This document shows positions 43,898 to 52,518 of a stretch of 64,000 bases of DNA, piece by piece; within the stretch, counting starts at the first letter, position 1; every line of letters starts with the position of its first letter. The DNA is from Tepidicaulis sp002389665. Lineage in GTDB: Bacteria > Pseudomonadota > Alphaproteobacteria > Parvibaculales > Parvibaculaceae. The notes under the pieces were generated by a model that saw only the letters and a list, made by a program, of their open reading frames with translations, ran no database searches and had not been told where the DNA came from. A program made the position numbers and the translations under genes. Location: assembly GCF_965222285.1 (NCBI RefSeq), contig NZ_OZ244942.1:682001-746000 (forward strand), in the 5' to 3' direction.

Positions 43898-43983
43898 CCG
43901 TCATCCCCGTTTGAGCAAATCATCTGGTCCCGCCCTTGCAAGACTTGGCTCAATTATCGGCCTGCAACCAAAGAGGGGGATAA

Positions 43984-44925
43984 GTGGTCATGATTACGGG
44001 AGATTTCAGGCAAATACGCACGGGCGCCTTGCGGCGGCTCGGGCGTGAATTGTCCCAAAGCGGGAAGTTTGGGCGCAGCAAAAGCCTTGCCCTGTTTCAA
44101 AACGGGCTAAGAAAGCTCCTCATCCTGCTGCTTTCGATGCGTGATGACGGCCCGCTCGGGCTGTTGGGGTTCGCGCGCATGGGAGCGGAAAAAGCGCTGA
44201 TGGCACCGCAGGGCTTTTTCCAGCGCCGCCCGGAAAACGCTTATGCGCATCCCGACGGGCTGGTGGATCTCGGCGGCTCGATGAATGCGGCCCGCCTGAT
44301 CGGGGCTTATGCGCAAGGGGTCTATCCCTGGAACCACGCAAGCCCCGTGAAATGGTGGTCGCCGTCGAAACGCGCCGTGCTTTTCTTCGGTGATCTGCGC
44401 ATCGAAAAGAATCTGCGCCGCCTTCTGCGCCAGAAGCGCTACAGCGTTACTTTCGATGTGGATTTTGAAAGCGTGATGCGCGGCTGCGCCCGCCCGCGCC
44501 CCGGCCGTCTGCCGATCACCTGGATCGACGAGGATATGGTGAGGGCTTACCGCCGGCTCTTTGCGCTCGGCCGCGCCCATTCCGTGGAGGTCTGGGACCG
44601 GGACGGCACGCTGGTCGGCGGCCTTTACGGCGTGGTGCAAGGCGGCGTCTTCGTCATCGAATCGCAATTCGCCGAGATGCGCGACGCGTCCAAAGTCGGC
44701 TTCGTCACCCTGATGCGCCATTTGAAGGAATGGGGGTTCGTTGCCGCCGATGGCAAGGTGATGACGGGGCATCTGAAGAATTTCGGTATGACCGACATTT
44801 CCCGTTCCGCCTATCTCGGCCTGTTGCATGCAAGCCGTGAGCACCAGGCGCCGCAGATATGGCTTGCCGATCCGGCGCTCGACCCGGCGGGATGGAAACC
44901 GGAAGACGATTATCTGACGGTTTAA
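43984..44925 (+). CDS. Leucyl/phenylalanyl-tRNA-protein transferase-like protein (Aat family, divergent)
   Basis: A 313-residue member of the Aat family, which adds Leu or Phe from tRNA to proteins with N-terminal Arg or Lys (N-end rule). The marks are GAYAQGVYPWNHASPVKWWS (~107-126), GRAHSVEVWDRDG, LVGGLYGVVQGGVFVIESQF (Glu226) and DASKVGFVTLM. The catalytic DCQ of E. coli Aat is replaced by ADGK (Asp256 kept, Gln to Lys258), and the FSxxxxASK segment is altered. The N-terminus has ~70 extra residues. It may be a paralogue with changed substrate rather than the canonical enzyme. Start is GTG at 43984 with GAGGGGG upstream; ATG 43990 is possible. Confidence 0.75.
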   Translation: MVMITGDFRQIRTGALRRLGRELSQSGKFGRSKSLALFQNGLRKLLILLLSMRDDGPLGLLGFARMGAEKALMAPQGFFQRRPENAYAHPDGLVDLGGSMNAARLIGAYAQGVYPWNHASPVKWWSPSKRAVLFFGDLRIEKNLRRLLRQKRYSVTFDVDFESVMRGCARPRPGRLPITWIDEDMVRAYRRLFALGRAHSVEVWDRDGTLVGGLYGVVQGGVFVIESQFAEMRDASKVGFVTLMRHLKEWGFVAADGKVMTGHLKNFGMTDISRSAYLGLLHASREHQAPQIWLADPALDPAGWKPEDDYLTV

Positions 44926-44943
44926 GGCTCCTCCCTCTTTGGC

Positions 44944-44978
44944 AAACGCCCCGGCTCATCCGCCGGGGCGTTTTTCGT
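44944..44978 (+). terminator. Intrinsic terminator
   Basis: AAACGCCCCGGC (44944-44955) pairs with GCCGGGGCGTTT (44962-44973), six-base loop, then TT. It ends the Aat-like gene. Confidence 0.88.
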
Positions 44979-45030
44979 TTCCGGCCCGAGCGTCTATAGT
45001 CCCGGCCAAGAAAACGGGAAGGGGAGAGAG

Positions 45031-46164
45031 ATGACAGGTTCATTCGTCAATGAAGCGCTGATCGGCAAGAAAGAGGGGGCAAGGGAGCTGGCAACACCGG
45101 CGCTCGTCATCGACCTGCCGGCCTTCGAGCGCAATGTCAAAACCATGGCCGAGCATTGCGCGCGCGCCGGCCTCACGCTTCGCCCCCATGCCAAGACCCA
45201 TAAATGCGCCGAGATCGCCCGGCGCCAGATTGCGGCAGGGGCCGTGGGTATTTGCTGCGCCAAACTCGGCGAAGCTGAGGTCATGGCTAAGGCCGGCATC
45301 GAAAACATTCTCCTAACCTCGCCGGTCGTGCTGCCGCGCGCGGTGGAAAGGCTCATGGCGCTGAATGCCCGCATTCCCGATCTGCATGTCGTGATCGATA
45401 GCGAGGAAAACGCCCGCACTCTGGAAGCGGCGGCGGAAAAGGCGGGCCGCCCGCTCAACGTGCTTGTCGATCTCGATATCGGGCTGCACCGTACGGGCAT
45501 CGCCCCGGAGGCAGCCCCTGCGCTTGCCCGCTTCGCCGATGGCGCTAAGCACCTACGCTTTAAAGGGCTGCAGGCCTATGGCGGCCATCTCATGCATATC
45601 GAAGGTTTTGCCGAGCGGCGGGAAAAGTCTTTGGCCGCCATGAGCGTGATGAAAAGCGTGAAAGACGCGCTGGAGAAAGAAGGTATCGCCTGCCCCATCA
45701 TGACCGGCGGCGGCACCGGCACGTTCGATATCGACCCAGAGGCAAATGTCCTCACAGAGCTGCAGGGCGGTTCCTATATCTTCATGGACAAGCAATATAA
45801 CGACGTGGAAGGGGCGAACGGCAACGTGCCTTTTGAGACCGCGCTTTACGTGCAGATGTCCGTCATCTCCAACAACACCCCGCGCCTTGCGACAACGGAT
45901 GCGGGCTTCAAATCCTTCGCCACCGACGCCGAGCCGCCCCTCCTGCGCTCCGGCGCGCCGGAGGGGGCGAGCTATTTTTTCTTCGGGGACGAGCAGGGCG
46001 GCATCCTTTTGCCGAAGGGCGAGAGCCTGCCGCTCGGCGCCGCACTGACCGCCGTCACCCCCCACTGCGACCCGACTGTCAATCTCTACGACGCCTATCA
46101 CGTCGTGGAAGAAGGCGTCCTCACCGCCATCTGGCCCATCGAAGCGCGCGGGCGAAGTGCGTGA
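45031..46164 (+). CDS. D-threonine aldolase-like / DSD1 family PLP enzyme
   Basis: A 377-residue fold-type III PLP enzyme (alanine-racemase-like barrel). The Schiff-base Lys is in LRPHAKTHKCAEIA (~residues 50-63), the phosphate-binding GGGTGTFDID lies near 230, and the metal-binding PHCDPTVNLYD near 350 carries the His and Asp of D-threonine aldolases and D-serine dehydratases. It should cleave a D-3-hydroxy-amino acid, needing PLP and a divalent metal. The exact substrate (D-threonine, D-serine, 3-hydroxyaspartate) is open. GGGGAGAG precedes the ATG. It stands alone, convergent with the YdcF gene. Confidence 0.85.
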   Translation: MTGSFVNEALIGKKEGARELATPALVIDLPAFERNVKTMAEHCARAGLTLRPHAKTHKCAEIARRQIAAGAVGICCAKLGEAEVMAKAGIENILLTSPVVLPRAVERLMALNARIPDLHVVIDSEENARTLEAAAEKAGRPLNVLVDLDIGLHRTGIAPEAAPALARFADGAKHLRFKGLQAYGGHLMHIEGFAERREKSLAAMSVMKSVKDALEKEGIACPIMTGGGTGTFDIDPEANVLTELQGGSYIFMDKQYNDVEGANGNVPFETALYVQMSVISNNTPRLATTDAGFKSFATDAEPPLLRSGAPEGASYFFFGDEQGGILLPKGESLPLGAALTAVTPHCDPTVNLYDAYHVVEEGVLTAIWPIEARGRSA

Positions 46165-46173
46165 CGCCCGCGC

Positions 46174-46980
46174 TCAAGGTGCCGGGAAGAGCGTGTCCGT
46201 TTTGCCGGTGAGGTAATAGGCAGCCAGCCCGAGCCATTCCTTGACGGCGAAATCGGTGAAGGCGATGCCGTCGGACGAAAAATAGAAGAAGGAGAAGGCA
46301 TGCTCGCCGCCGGTTTGATAATCCACGGGGTAGGGCAGAACGTCGAAGCCTGCCGCGCGGAAGGCGCCGAGCGCGCGGGGCATGTGATAGGCGGAGGTGA
46401 CAAGGAGCCAGGGCGCTGCCTCGCTTGCGCCGAGCCCGGCGGCCATCGCCTTGGCATTCACCGCGTTCTCATGGGTGTTGCGCGAGTGCTTTTCGAGGAA
46501 GAGCCTTTCCGGCGCAACGCCGATCCCGGTTAAAATCTCCGCCATGATTTCCGCTTCCGAGGCGATGGCCTCATCGCCCGGCAAGAGCGCGTTGTTGCCG
46601 CCGGAAAGAAGAAGCGGAACACCCGGATAGCGTTCGGCAAGCTGGTGCGCGGCCAGCAGCCGTTCGCCGCCGGAAAGAATGGCAGGCTCGCCCCGCGCCG
46701 CGCTCACTTCCATATGAACCGCGCCGCCGAGCACGATGATACCGGCGGGTGCGCCCGTTATCTCGGCCCGCGGGATGCGGTCTTCCAGCCCCGCCATCAG
46801 AACCCGGCCAAGCGGCGAAAAGGAAATCAGAAAAAGCCCGCAGAGCCCCGCGGCGAGAAAAGCGCGCCCCAGCTGCCGGAACCTGGTGAGCGACAGCGCA
46901 AAGCCGCCCGTGCTTAAAAACAGAAAAGCGGCGGAAGGCTGCAAAAAGAACCAGACGATCTTGGACAGCGCGAAAAACAT
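46174..46980 (-). CDS. YdcF/ElyC family (DUF218) membrane protein
   Basis: A 268-residue protein with two N-terminal membrane segments (~residues 8-30 and 38-58) and a DUF218 Rossmann-like domain: AGIIVLGGAVHMEV, VPLLLSGGNNALL, EKHSRNTHENAVNAK and WLLVTSAYHMPRALGAFRAAG. E. coli ElyC and SanA are envelope proteins of peptidoglycan and lipid-carrier metabolism; a similar role is likely but unproven. AAAGGAG lies just before the ATG. Its neighbour upstream on the same strand, a Gfo/Idh/MocA oxidoreductase, is 54 bases away, so co-transcription is possible. Confidence 0.85.
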   Translation of the reverse strand: MFFALSKIVWFFLQPSAAFLFLSTGGFALSLTRFRQLGRAFLAAGLCGLFLISFSPLGRVLMAGLEDRIPRAEITGAPAGIIVLGGAVHMEVSAARGEPAILSGGERLLAAHQLAERYPGVPLLLSGGNNALLPGDEAIASEAEIMAEILTGIGVAPERLFLEKHSRNTHENAVNAKAMAAGLGASEAAPWLLVTSAYHMPRALGAFRAAGFDVLPYPVDYQTGGEHAFSFFYFSSDGIAFTDFAVKEWLGLAAYYLTGKTDTLFPAP

Positions 46981-47034
46981 GAAGCTCCTTTAAGCGGTCT
47001 TTGCGCAGAATAATGCCAAGCCCTCGCCAAACTC

Positions 47035-48210
47035 TTAAGCGCGGCCGAGCGCCGCGTGAAGCCGCTGCCAGAGCGGGGCGCAATCGACGATCGTGCCCTC
47101 CCGCATCGCCTGGTCCGCGGCCATAACGGTAAGCCCCGCCACCATCGCGTCATAGACCTGCACGGGAAAGGGCGCGCCCTCCAGCAAGTGGGCGGCAAGG
47201 TCCTTGCCCATTTGCGGGTCCGAGCCGTAATGCTCATGAAGATTACCGCCTACGGTCTCTTCCTCGCGCGGGCGGCGCCCGAAGGCTTCTGAATAGGCGA
47301 GCGTGTTCGTCACAAGATCGGCCTCGAGCGCGCCTTTCGTACCGGCAAAATACCAGCGCCGCTGCAGGATGCCTGCATGGGTGTTGGTGTGAAAGGCAAG
47401 CTGTACGCCGTTTTCATAATGGATGAGCGCGGTTTGATGATCCACGGCATCGCCCTTTGAGCGGAAGACATCGCTTGCCCCGTTCCAGCCGCCGGGCCAA
47501 AGCGAATAAGCGGCCTCACCGCCCGGATATTTTTCTTGCTTAAGCGCTTCATGCTCGGGCGTGAAAATGCGCCTTCCGCCGAAACTTGCAATCCGCGCGG
47601 GCAGCGCTCCGGCGAACAGCCGGTAAAGATCGAAATCATGGCAGCATTTATCGAGCAGGTAAGAGCCGCCATGGGCGCTGTCCCGCCGCCAGTCCCGCAT
47701 CAAAAAGCCGCCATGTTCGGGATGAAGATGCTCGTTGCCTTCGAAGCTTATGAGCGCGCCGAGCTTTCCTTCATCGAAATAACGGCGCACTTCACGCACA
47801 AGCGGAGAGGAGCGCAGCACGAGGCCGACCAGCACCGAGGCTTCGCCATGTTGGCGCAGGAGTTCGGCAAGCTCGAAGGTTTCTTCCGCCGTGCGCACCA
47901 CCGGCTTTTCGGTGAAGACCCGCACGCCCGCTTCAAGCCCCGCCTTGATATGGGCAAGGTGAAGGTGATTGGGCGAGCCGACCATCAAAAGATCGGGCTT
48001 GGTTGCAGCGATGAGCGCCTCGACGCTCTCGAAGGGCGCGCCCGCCTCAATCCCGTGCTGCTTAAGCGAGGCAAGGCCTGCAGGCGCTGGGTCGGCATAA
48101 CCGGCGATTTTCATGGAAGGGGCCGCGGCCAGCACATGGCGCAGCACGGTGGCGATGCGGTGGCCGAGCCCGGCCACGGCGATGCGGAATTCTTTTTGGG
48201 TTTTGCTCAT
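47035..48210 (-). CDS. Gfo/Idh/MocA family oxidoreductase
   Basis: A 391-residue NAD(P)-dependent oxidoreductase. The N-terminal Rossmann domain starts FRIAVAGLGHRIATVLRHVL; the VFTEKPVV motif (EKP, nucleotide and catalysis) is at ~95-102; MRDWRRDSAHGGSYLLDKCCHDFDLYR includes the catalytic Lys and HDxD region of sugar oxidoreductases. It probably oxidises a sugar or cyclitol derivative. It is divergent from a PPi-type phosphofructokinase, with an inverted repeat between them (48252-48270). No clear ribosome site precedes the ATG at 48210. Confidence 0.84.
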   Translation of the reverse strand: MSKTQKEFRIAVAGLGHRIATVLRHVLAAAPSMKIAGYADPAPAGLASLKQHGIEAGAPFESVEALIAATKPDLLMVGSPNHLHLAHIKAGLEAGVRVFTEKPVVRTAEETFELAELLRQHGEASVLVGLVLRSSPLVREVRRYFDEGKLGALISFEGNEHLHPEHGGFLMRDWRRDSAHGGSYLLDKCCHDFDLYRLFAGALPARIASFGGRRIFTPEHEALKQEKYPGGEAAYSLWPGGWNGASDVFRSKGDAVDHQTALIHYENGVQLAFHTNTHAGILQRRWYFAGTKGALEADLVTNTLAYSEAFGRRPREEETVGGNLHEHYGSDPQMGKDLAAHLLEGAPFPVQVYDAMVAGLTVMAADQAMREGTIVDCAPLWQRLHAALGRA

Positions 48211-48297
48211 GAGTGATGCGGGCGGGTCATAGTCTTGCAGATTATTTGTTCTATGCTTTCATGGAGCATATCAGAGCAGCTTCAGGCGGAGTAGCGC

Positions 48298-49452
48298 ATG
48301 CGGATCGGAATTTTAACGGGCGGCGGCGATGTGCCGGGCCTTAATCCATGCATCAAGGCGGTAACGCGGCGGGCGGCGGAGCTCGGCTGGGAGGTCGTCG
48401 GCTTCCGGCGCGGCTGGGCGGGGCCCTTGAATGTGGACCCGGACGATCCTGAAAGCCTTGAGAAGTGGACCCTGCCGCTCACACCCAACGCCGTGCGCAC
48501 GATCGACCGGACGGGCGGCACCATCCTCCATACCTCCCGCACCAAGCCGAGCAAGGTGAAGCCTGCCGATCTGCCCGAACGCTTGCAGGGAAAGCTGCAG
48601 CCCGGCAAAGACGGCACGGTGGACTGCACGGCGCCCATTTTGGCGGCGCTGGAAAAAATGAAAATCGATGTGCTCATTCCCATTGGCGGCGATGACACGC
48701 TCTCGTACGGCGCGCGCCTCCACCAGGAAGGCATGAAGGTCATGTCCATTCCAAAGACGATGGATAATGACGTTTACGGCACCGATTATTGCATCGGTTT
48801 TTCGACGGCGGTCTCCCGCTCGGTCGAGCATATTCATGCGCTGCGCACCTCCACGGGCAGTCATGAACGCATTGCGGTGATCGAGCTTTTCGGGCGTAAT
48901 TCCGGCGAGACCGCGCTCATTGCAGGGTATCTTGCCGATGTCGACCGCGTGCTTATCGCCGAAGAACCGTTCGATGTGCAGCATCTAAGCGAACTTGCGG
49001 CGAAAGACCGGGCGGACAATCCCGCCAATTATTCCATGGTCGTCGTCTCCGAAGGCGCGCAGATGCAGGGCGGGGAGATCATGGAGCGGGGCGAGGCGGA
49101 TGCTTACGGGCACCGCAAGCTCGGCGGGATCGGCCAGGTGCTGGGCGAGGAGATCAAGCAGCGCACCGGCATCAACATTATCTCCCAGTCGCTGGGCTAT
49201 ATGATGCGGGCCGGCGCGCCCGACGCGCTCGATGTCATGGTCGCCAAAAGCTACGGCACTATGGCCGTGCAGCTGATCGAAGAAGGCAAGTCCGGTTTGA
49301 TGATGGCCCTGCGCGACGGCAATTATACCGCTATGCCCGGAGATACCTGCATCAAGGGCGAGCGGCGGGTGGATGTCGCCGCTTTTTATGACAAGGAAAA
49401 TTACCGCCCGCGCATCACCCGCGTCTCGGGCCTGCCCATGTTCCTCTATTGA
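48298..49452 (+). CDS. 6-phosphofructokinase, predicted PPi-dependent
   Basis: A 384-residue PfkA-family enzyme. The N-terminal GILTGGGDVPGLNPC, the phosphate-donor loop IPIGGDDTLS (130-134) and PKTMDND (152-158) are clear. At the positions of E. coli Gly104 and Gly124 it has Asp133 and Lys153, the pair that in this family marks pyrophosphate rather than ATP as donor. It would make fructose 1,6-bisphosphate reversibly, so it can serve glycolysis or gluconeogenesis. GGAG lies seven bases before the ATG. The donor preference is inferred from these two residues. It is divergent from the Gfo/Idh/MocA gene. Confidence 0.9.
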   Translation: MRIGILTGGGDVPGLNPCIKAVTRRAAELGWEVVGFRRGWAGPLNVDPDDPESLEKWTLPLTPNAVRTIDRTGGTILHTSRTKPSKVKPADLPERLQGKLQPGKDGTVDCTAPILAALEKMKIDVLIPIGGDDTLSYGARLHQEGMKVMSIPKTMDNDVYGTDYCIGFSTAVSRSVEHIHALRTSTGSHERIAVIELFGRNSGETALIAGYLADVDRVLIAEEPFDVQHLSELAAKDRADNPANYSMVVVSEGAQMQGGEIMERGEADAYGHRKLGGIGQVLGEEIKQRTGINIISQSLGYMMRAGAPDALDVMVAKSYGTMAVQLIEEGKSGLMMALRDGNYTAMPGDTCIKGERRVDVAAFYDKENYRPRITRVSGLPMFLY

Positions 49453-49482
49453 GCGGTTTTGATCCGGGCCTTCACCAAGGCT

Positions 49483-49917
49483 TTAAGAGGCAGAGGCAGG
49501 CGGCGCCGCTTTGAAGCGAATGGCGGGCTCGCCATCGGCATCTTTGAAAAGCAGGACGCCGTCCTTCACTTCCCAGCTCTTGGTAGCGGCGAGCGCGGCG
49601 ATAACCGCCTGCTCCTGCGCCATGAAGGGCTCGGGGCAGGCCATCTTGGTCATGGGGCCGGGATCGAGCTGTACCTCGGCGCCGTCGAAACGCACCTTCC
49701 CGCTCAGCGAATTACAGCCCGCATTGCCGCCGTAGCGCCCGCTTTCGGTGAAAGTGAATGCGGCCTCGCTTTCTTCGCTTACCGGTTTGCCGTTCACATC
49801 CGTGACGAGCCATTTTTTCTCGTAAAGCGCCGCAGGATCTGCGCCATTCGCGTCGGAAGCGGAGGGCTCGCACGCGGCGAGCATGAAAAGGGCGGCAATA
49901 AGCGGAGCGTATTTCAT
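49483..49917 (-). CDS. META domain lipoprotein (HslJ-like)
   Basis: A 144-residue protein with a lipobox LAAC (Cys16) after a short hydrophobic stretch. The rest is a META domain: KKWLVTDVNGKPV, YGGNAGCNSLSGKVRF, PMTKMACPEPFM (paired cysteines) and the closing KDGVLLFKDADGEPAIRF. HslJ-type META proteins are envelope proteins linked to stress and antibiotic resistance in E. coli; the mechanism is unknown. The ATG at 49917 was preferred over 49941, as it starts the lipoprotein signal directly. It is downstream of the hotdog thioesterase gene on the same strand, 79 bases apart. Confidence 0.85.
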   Translation of the reverse strand: MKYAPLIAALFMLAACEPSASDANGADPAALYEKKWLVTDVNGKPVSEESEAAFTFTESGRYGGNAGCNSLSGKVRFDGAEVQLDPGPMTKMACPEPFMAQEQAVIAALAATKSWEVKDGVLLFKDADGEPAIRFKAAPPASAS

Positions 49918-49996
49918 ATCGGGTCTTTCCGTCAGGGGCATCGGGCGTTTGAGCGCAAACGTTCAAGGCGCGCTTTTGTTCCCTTCGGAAATGATA

Positions 49997-50434
49997 TCAA
50001 GCGGAAAGCAGACGTTCCACGGCGCGTGCTTTCAGCACCAGCTTGCCTTCGTCATTCGTGAAGGTGGCTTCCACATAAGCCTGGCTCTTGCTCATATTGA
50101 GGACACGGCCCTCGCAGCGGACCGTGCCTTTCGTGACCGGGCGGAAGAAATGCATCTGGAGATCGGAAGTGGTGAAATTCTTGTCGTCCGCAAGCTGCGT
50201 CATCAGCGCGAAGGAGCAGGTTTGATCGGCAAGCGTTGCGAGATACCCGCCGAACACCGCCACAGGGTTCATATAGTCGGGATTGACGTCCCATTCATAA
50301 ACGATATGCCCGTCGCCCACTTCCGTCAGCCGGCCCGCATAAAGATTGAGCGCTGCGACATGGGGCGGCGCTTTTTCCAAATTCTGTTCCTGAATACGGG
50401 TGAGAATGTTCTTCCAGCTCGGCATCGCGCCCAT
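49997..50434 (-). CDS. PaaI-type hotdog-fold thioesterase
   Basis: A protein of 145 residues (142 from the second ATG at 50425, which has better spacing from AAAGGAG). The hotdog core is visible in VFGGYLATLADQTCSFALMTQ, with its central helix and Asp, and in LQMHFFRPVTKGTVRCEGRVL. The family hydrolyses short or aryl acyl-CoA esters. It follows the PEP-mutase-like gene with 8 bases between, so it is the third gene of a MarR-lyase-thioesterase operon. Confidence 0.85.
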   Translation of the reverse strand: MGAMPSWKNILTRIQEQNLEKAPPHVAALNLYAGRLTEVGDGHIVYEWDVNPDYMNPVAVFGGYLATLADQTCSFALMTQLADDKNFTTSDLQMHFFRPVTKGTVRCEGRVLNMSKSQAYVEATFTNDEGKLVLKARAVERLLSA

Positions 50435-50442
50435 CGGCTCCT

Positions 50443-51306
50443 TTACTCGGTCTTGAACTTTGCGGCATCGGCCAGCATTTCGGGCAGGCCGACGATTTCG
50501 TTATAGCGCTGGAAGGTGACCCGTTCCTGGGTCTCTGGCAAGCGGCCTTCTTTTAAAAGCCCGCCATAGACGTTTTCAAGAAGCCGGGCGGCGGAGAGGA
50601 GCGCGGAGACCGGAAAGAGCGCAAGCTTGTAGCCCATCGCCTCGAGCGTGCCGGTATCGAGATAAGGCGTCTTGCCGTCCTCGACCATATTCGCCGTAAG
50701 CGCCGCGCCTTTGAAGGTGGCGGCGATCTTTTCCATCTCTTCAAGGCTTTGCGGCGCCTCGATGAAAAGAATATCGGCGCCAGCTTCCAGAAAAGCCTCG
50801 CCTCGCCGCAACGCTTCATCGAGGCCGAGCGGGGCGCGCGCATCCGTGCGCGCCATGATCTTGAAGGCGGGGGAGCGGCGCGCTTCCACCGCCGCGCGGA
50901 TTTTCGCCGCCGCCGCTTCCTTGCCGATGACTTCTTTGTTTTCCATATGCCCGCAGCGTTTGGGTAGCGCTTGGTCTTCCAATTGAATGGCGGCTGCCCC
51001 GGCCTGTTCATAGGCTGCCGTCAGCCGCGCGGTCTGCAAGGGTCCGCCATGGCCGTTGTCCCCGTCCGCAATGAGCGGGGCAGGGCCAGCAGCCTCTGCC
51101 ATGGCGCGCACGCGCTCGGTCATTTCCGCGGCGCTCATCAGCCCGATATCGGGCAGGCCGAGGGCGGAGCCTGCCACCGAAAAGCCGGAAAGATAAACCG
51201 CCTTTGCCCCGGCCTGCCGGGCGATGCGCGCGGAAAGCGCGTCATAAGCGCCGGGCGCAAGGATGAGGCCGTCTTCTTTTAAAAGGGCGTCCAGTGTTTT
51301 GGTCAT
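50443..51306 (-). CDS. Isocitrate lyase/PEP mutase family protein (methylisocitrate-lyase-like)
   Basis: A 287-residue TIM-barrel enzyme. GLILAPGAYDALSARIA, YLSGFSVAGSALGLPD, LIADGDNGHGG with Mg-binding Asp, the catalytic LPKRCGHMENKEVI loop and FKIMARTDARAPLG all belong to the ICL/PEP mutase family. The KRCGH loop suggests a carbon-carbon lyase acting on a 2-methylisocitrate- or dimethylmalate-like compound. It is separate from the true AceA at 20-21 kb. GGGGAGAG lies upstream of the ATG. The MarR gene ends one base before this start, so both belong to one operon. Confidence 0.86.
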   Translation of the reverse strand: MTKTLDALLKEDGLILAPGAYDALSARIARQAGAKAVYLSGFSVAGSALGLPDIGLMSAAEMTERVRAMAEAAGPAPLIADGDNGHGGPLQTARLTAAYEQAGAAAIQLEDQALPKRCGHMENKEVIGKEAAAAKIRAAVEARRSPAFKIMARTDARAPLGLDEALRRGEAFLEAGADILFIEAPQSLEEMEKIAATFKGAALTANMVEDGKTPYLDTGTLEAMGYKLALFPVSALLSAARLLENVYGGLLKEGRLPETQERVTFQRYNEIVGLPEMLADAAKFKTE

Positions 51307-51307
51307 G

Positions 51308-51799
51308 TCATCTCTCCCCAGCGCGGGCCTTGGCGCGTGGCTCACCCCAATCGGCATTCAATATGAAGCGCAGCTCGCTGAGCGCCGCGGCACCCAGATT
51401 CTCTTCCAGTCTTTTTTCAAGCCCGCTCAAAATGGAAGCGGCTTCCTCGCGCATCGGCGCGCCCTCCGGGGCAAATTCCACGATCTTGCAGCGCTTGTCT
51501 TCCGGGTCGGGCACCAGGCGGATGAGCTTTTTTTCTTCCAGCTCCTTCAGCGCCGTGTGCATGGACTGGCGCGTCACGCCAATGAGCCGGGCAAGGGCGC
51601 TCGGGCGCTGCACGCCCGATTGCACATAGATCATGGTCATGGATTCAAGCCGCCGCACACCGCCCCAGCCGCGCGCCTCCAGGCTCTCCTGCAAGGCGCC
51701 GTCGAACCACATGAAGCGGGCAAGCAGCAGCGCCATCAGCATCCCAGGCTGTCTTTCTTCCGGCTCGGCCTGCACCATAAATTTCTCCGCTTGAGTCAT
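51308..51799 (-). CDS. MarR family transcriptional regulator
   Basis: A 163-residue winged-helix regulator. The recognition region is ARLIGVTRQSMHTALKELEEKKLIRLVPDPEDKR in two parts: the helix pair at about 70-90 and the DxR wing at ~96-100. It is the first gene of an operon with the PEP-mutase-like lyase and the thioesterase, and divergent from the CMD-VOC pair 70 bases away. It is likely to control both units in answer to an aromatic or acidic ligand; that is inference. Confidence 0.86.
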   Translation of the reverse strand: MTQAEKFMVQAEPEERQPGMLMALLLARFMWFDGALQESLEARGWGGVRRLESMTMIYVQSGVQRPSALARLIGVTRQSMHTALKELEEKKLIRLVPDPEDKRCKIVEFAPEGAPMREEAASILSGLEKRLEENLGAAALSELRFILNADWGEPRAKARAGER

Positions 51800-51869
51800 T
51801 CGTCAGTTTATCTTACGTTTTTCGTGTGGATGCAATGGTCCCGCATAGAAAGCGGGGCGGGGAGGAAGA

Positions 51870-52514
51870 ATGCCGCGTCTCAGGCAAGTGGCAAAGGCGG
51901 ATGCAGATCCCCTTGCCCAAAAACTCTATGAGGTTCTGTTCGGCAAGCGCGACCCGGTGAAGGAGCCGGGCACTGCCACGGGCACGCCCGGCAATTGGTG
52001 GACCGTCTTCGCGCTGGTGCCCGATGCTTTCAAGCACACGCTGGAAGGGTTTCAGTTCTACCGGAGCCCGGAGCGCAAGATCGATCCGAAGCTGCGCGAG
52101 CTCGGGCAGATCCGGGCGGGCTTTGCCCGGGGCTCGCAATTCGTTTTCTCGCAGCATTGCAAAGCTTGCCGCGATGTGGGGCTGACGGAAGCGCAGATCG
52201 AGGCGATCCCCCATTGGCAGATCGCTGAGGTCTTCAGCCCGCTCGAGCGGGCGGTGCTCGCCTATACGGACTGCCTTGTCCTGCAAAGCGGGCGCGTGCC
52301 GGAGGCGGTGTTCGCAGCGCTGAAAGCGCATCTTTCCGATGAGGAAATTCTGGAGCTGACCTACATCACCGCGACCTATGACATGCATGCCACCATGTCC
52401 CGCGCGCTGCGCCTGGAATATGACGACGTGGACGAGCGCGTAGTGGAGATCGCCGCGCCCGAAGGCGCCTCCAACGATGTGATGAGCATGGCCGATCAGG
52501 GCAAGAAGGAGTGA
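51870..52514 (+). CDS. Carboxymuconolactone decarboxylase/AhpD-like protein
   Basis: A 214-residue helical protein of the CMD/AhpD superfamily. The redox-type CxxC motif QHCKACRDVGL lies near residue 94-104 and is followed by TEAQIEAIPHW, as in AhpD-like proteins that use the two Cys with a nearby His for peroxidase or disulfide chemistry. A second conserved part, LSDEEILELTYITATYDMHA, comes later. Its exact role is unknown. GGGGAGGAAG precedes the ATG. A VOC gene starts 4 bases after its stop, so the pair form an operon, divergent from the MarR operon. Confidence 0.84.
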   Translation: MPRLRQVAKADADPLAQKLYEVLFGKRDPVKEPGTATGTPGNWWTVFALVPDAFKHTLEGFQFYRSPERKIDPKLRELGQIRAGFARGSQFVFSQHCKACRDVGLTEAQIEAIPHWQIAEVFSPLERAVLAYTDCLVLQSGRVPEAVFAALKAHLSDEEILELTYITATYDMHATMSRALRLEYDDVDERVVEIAAPEGASNDVMSMADQGKKE

Positions 52515-52518
52515 GGAA

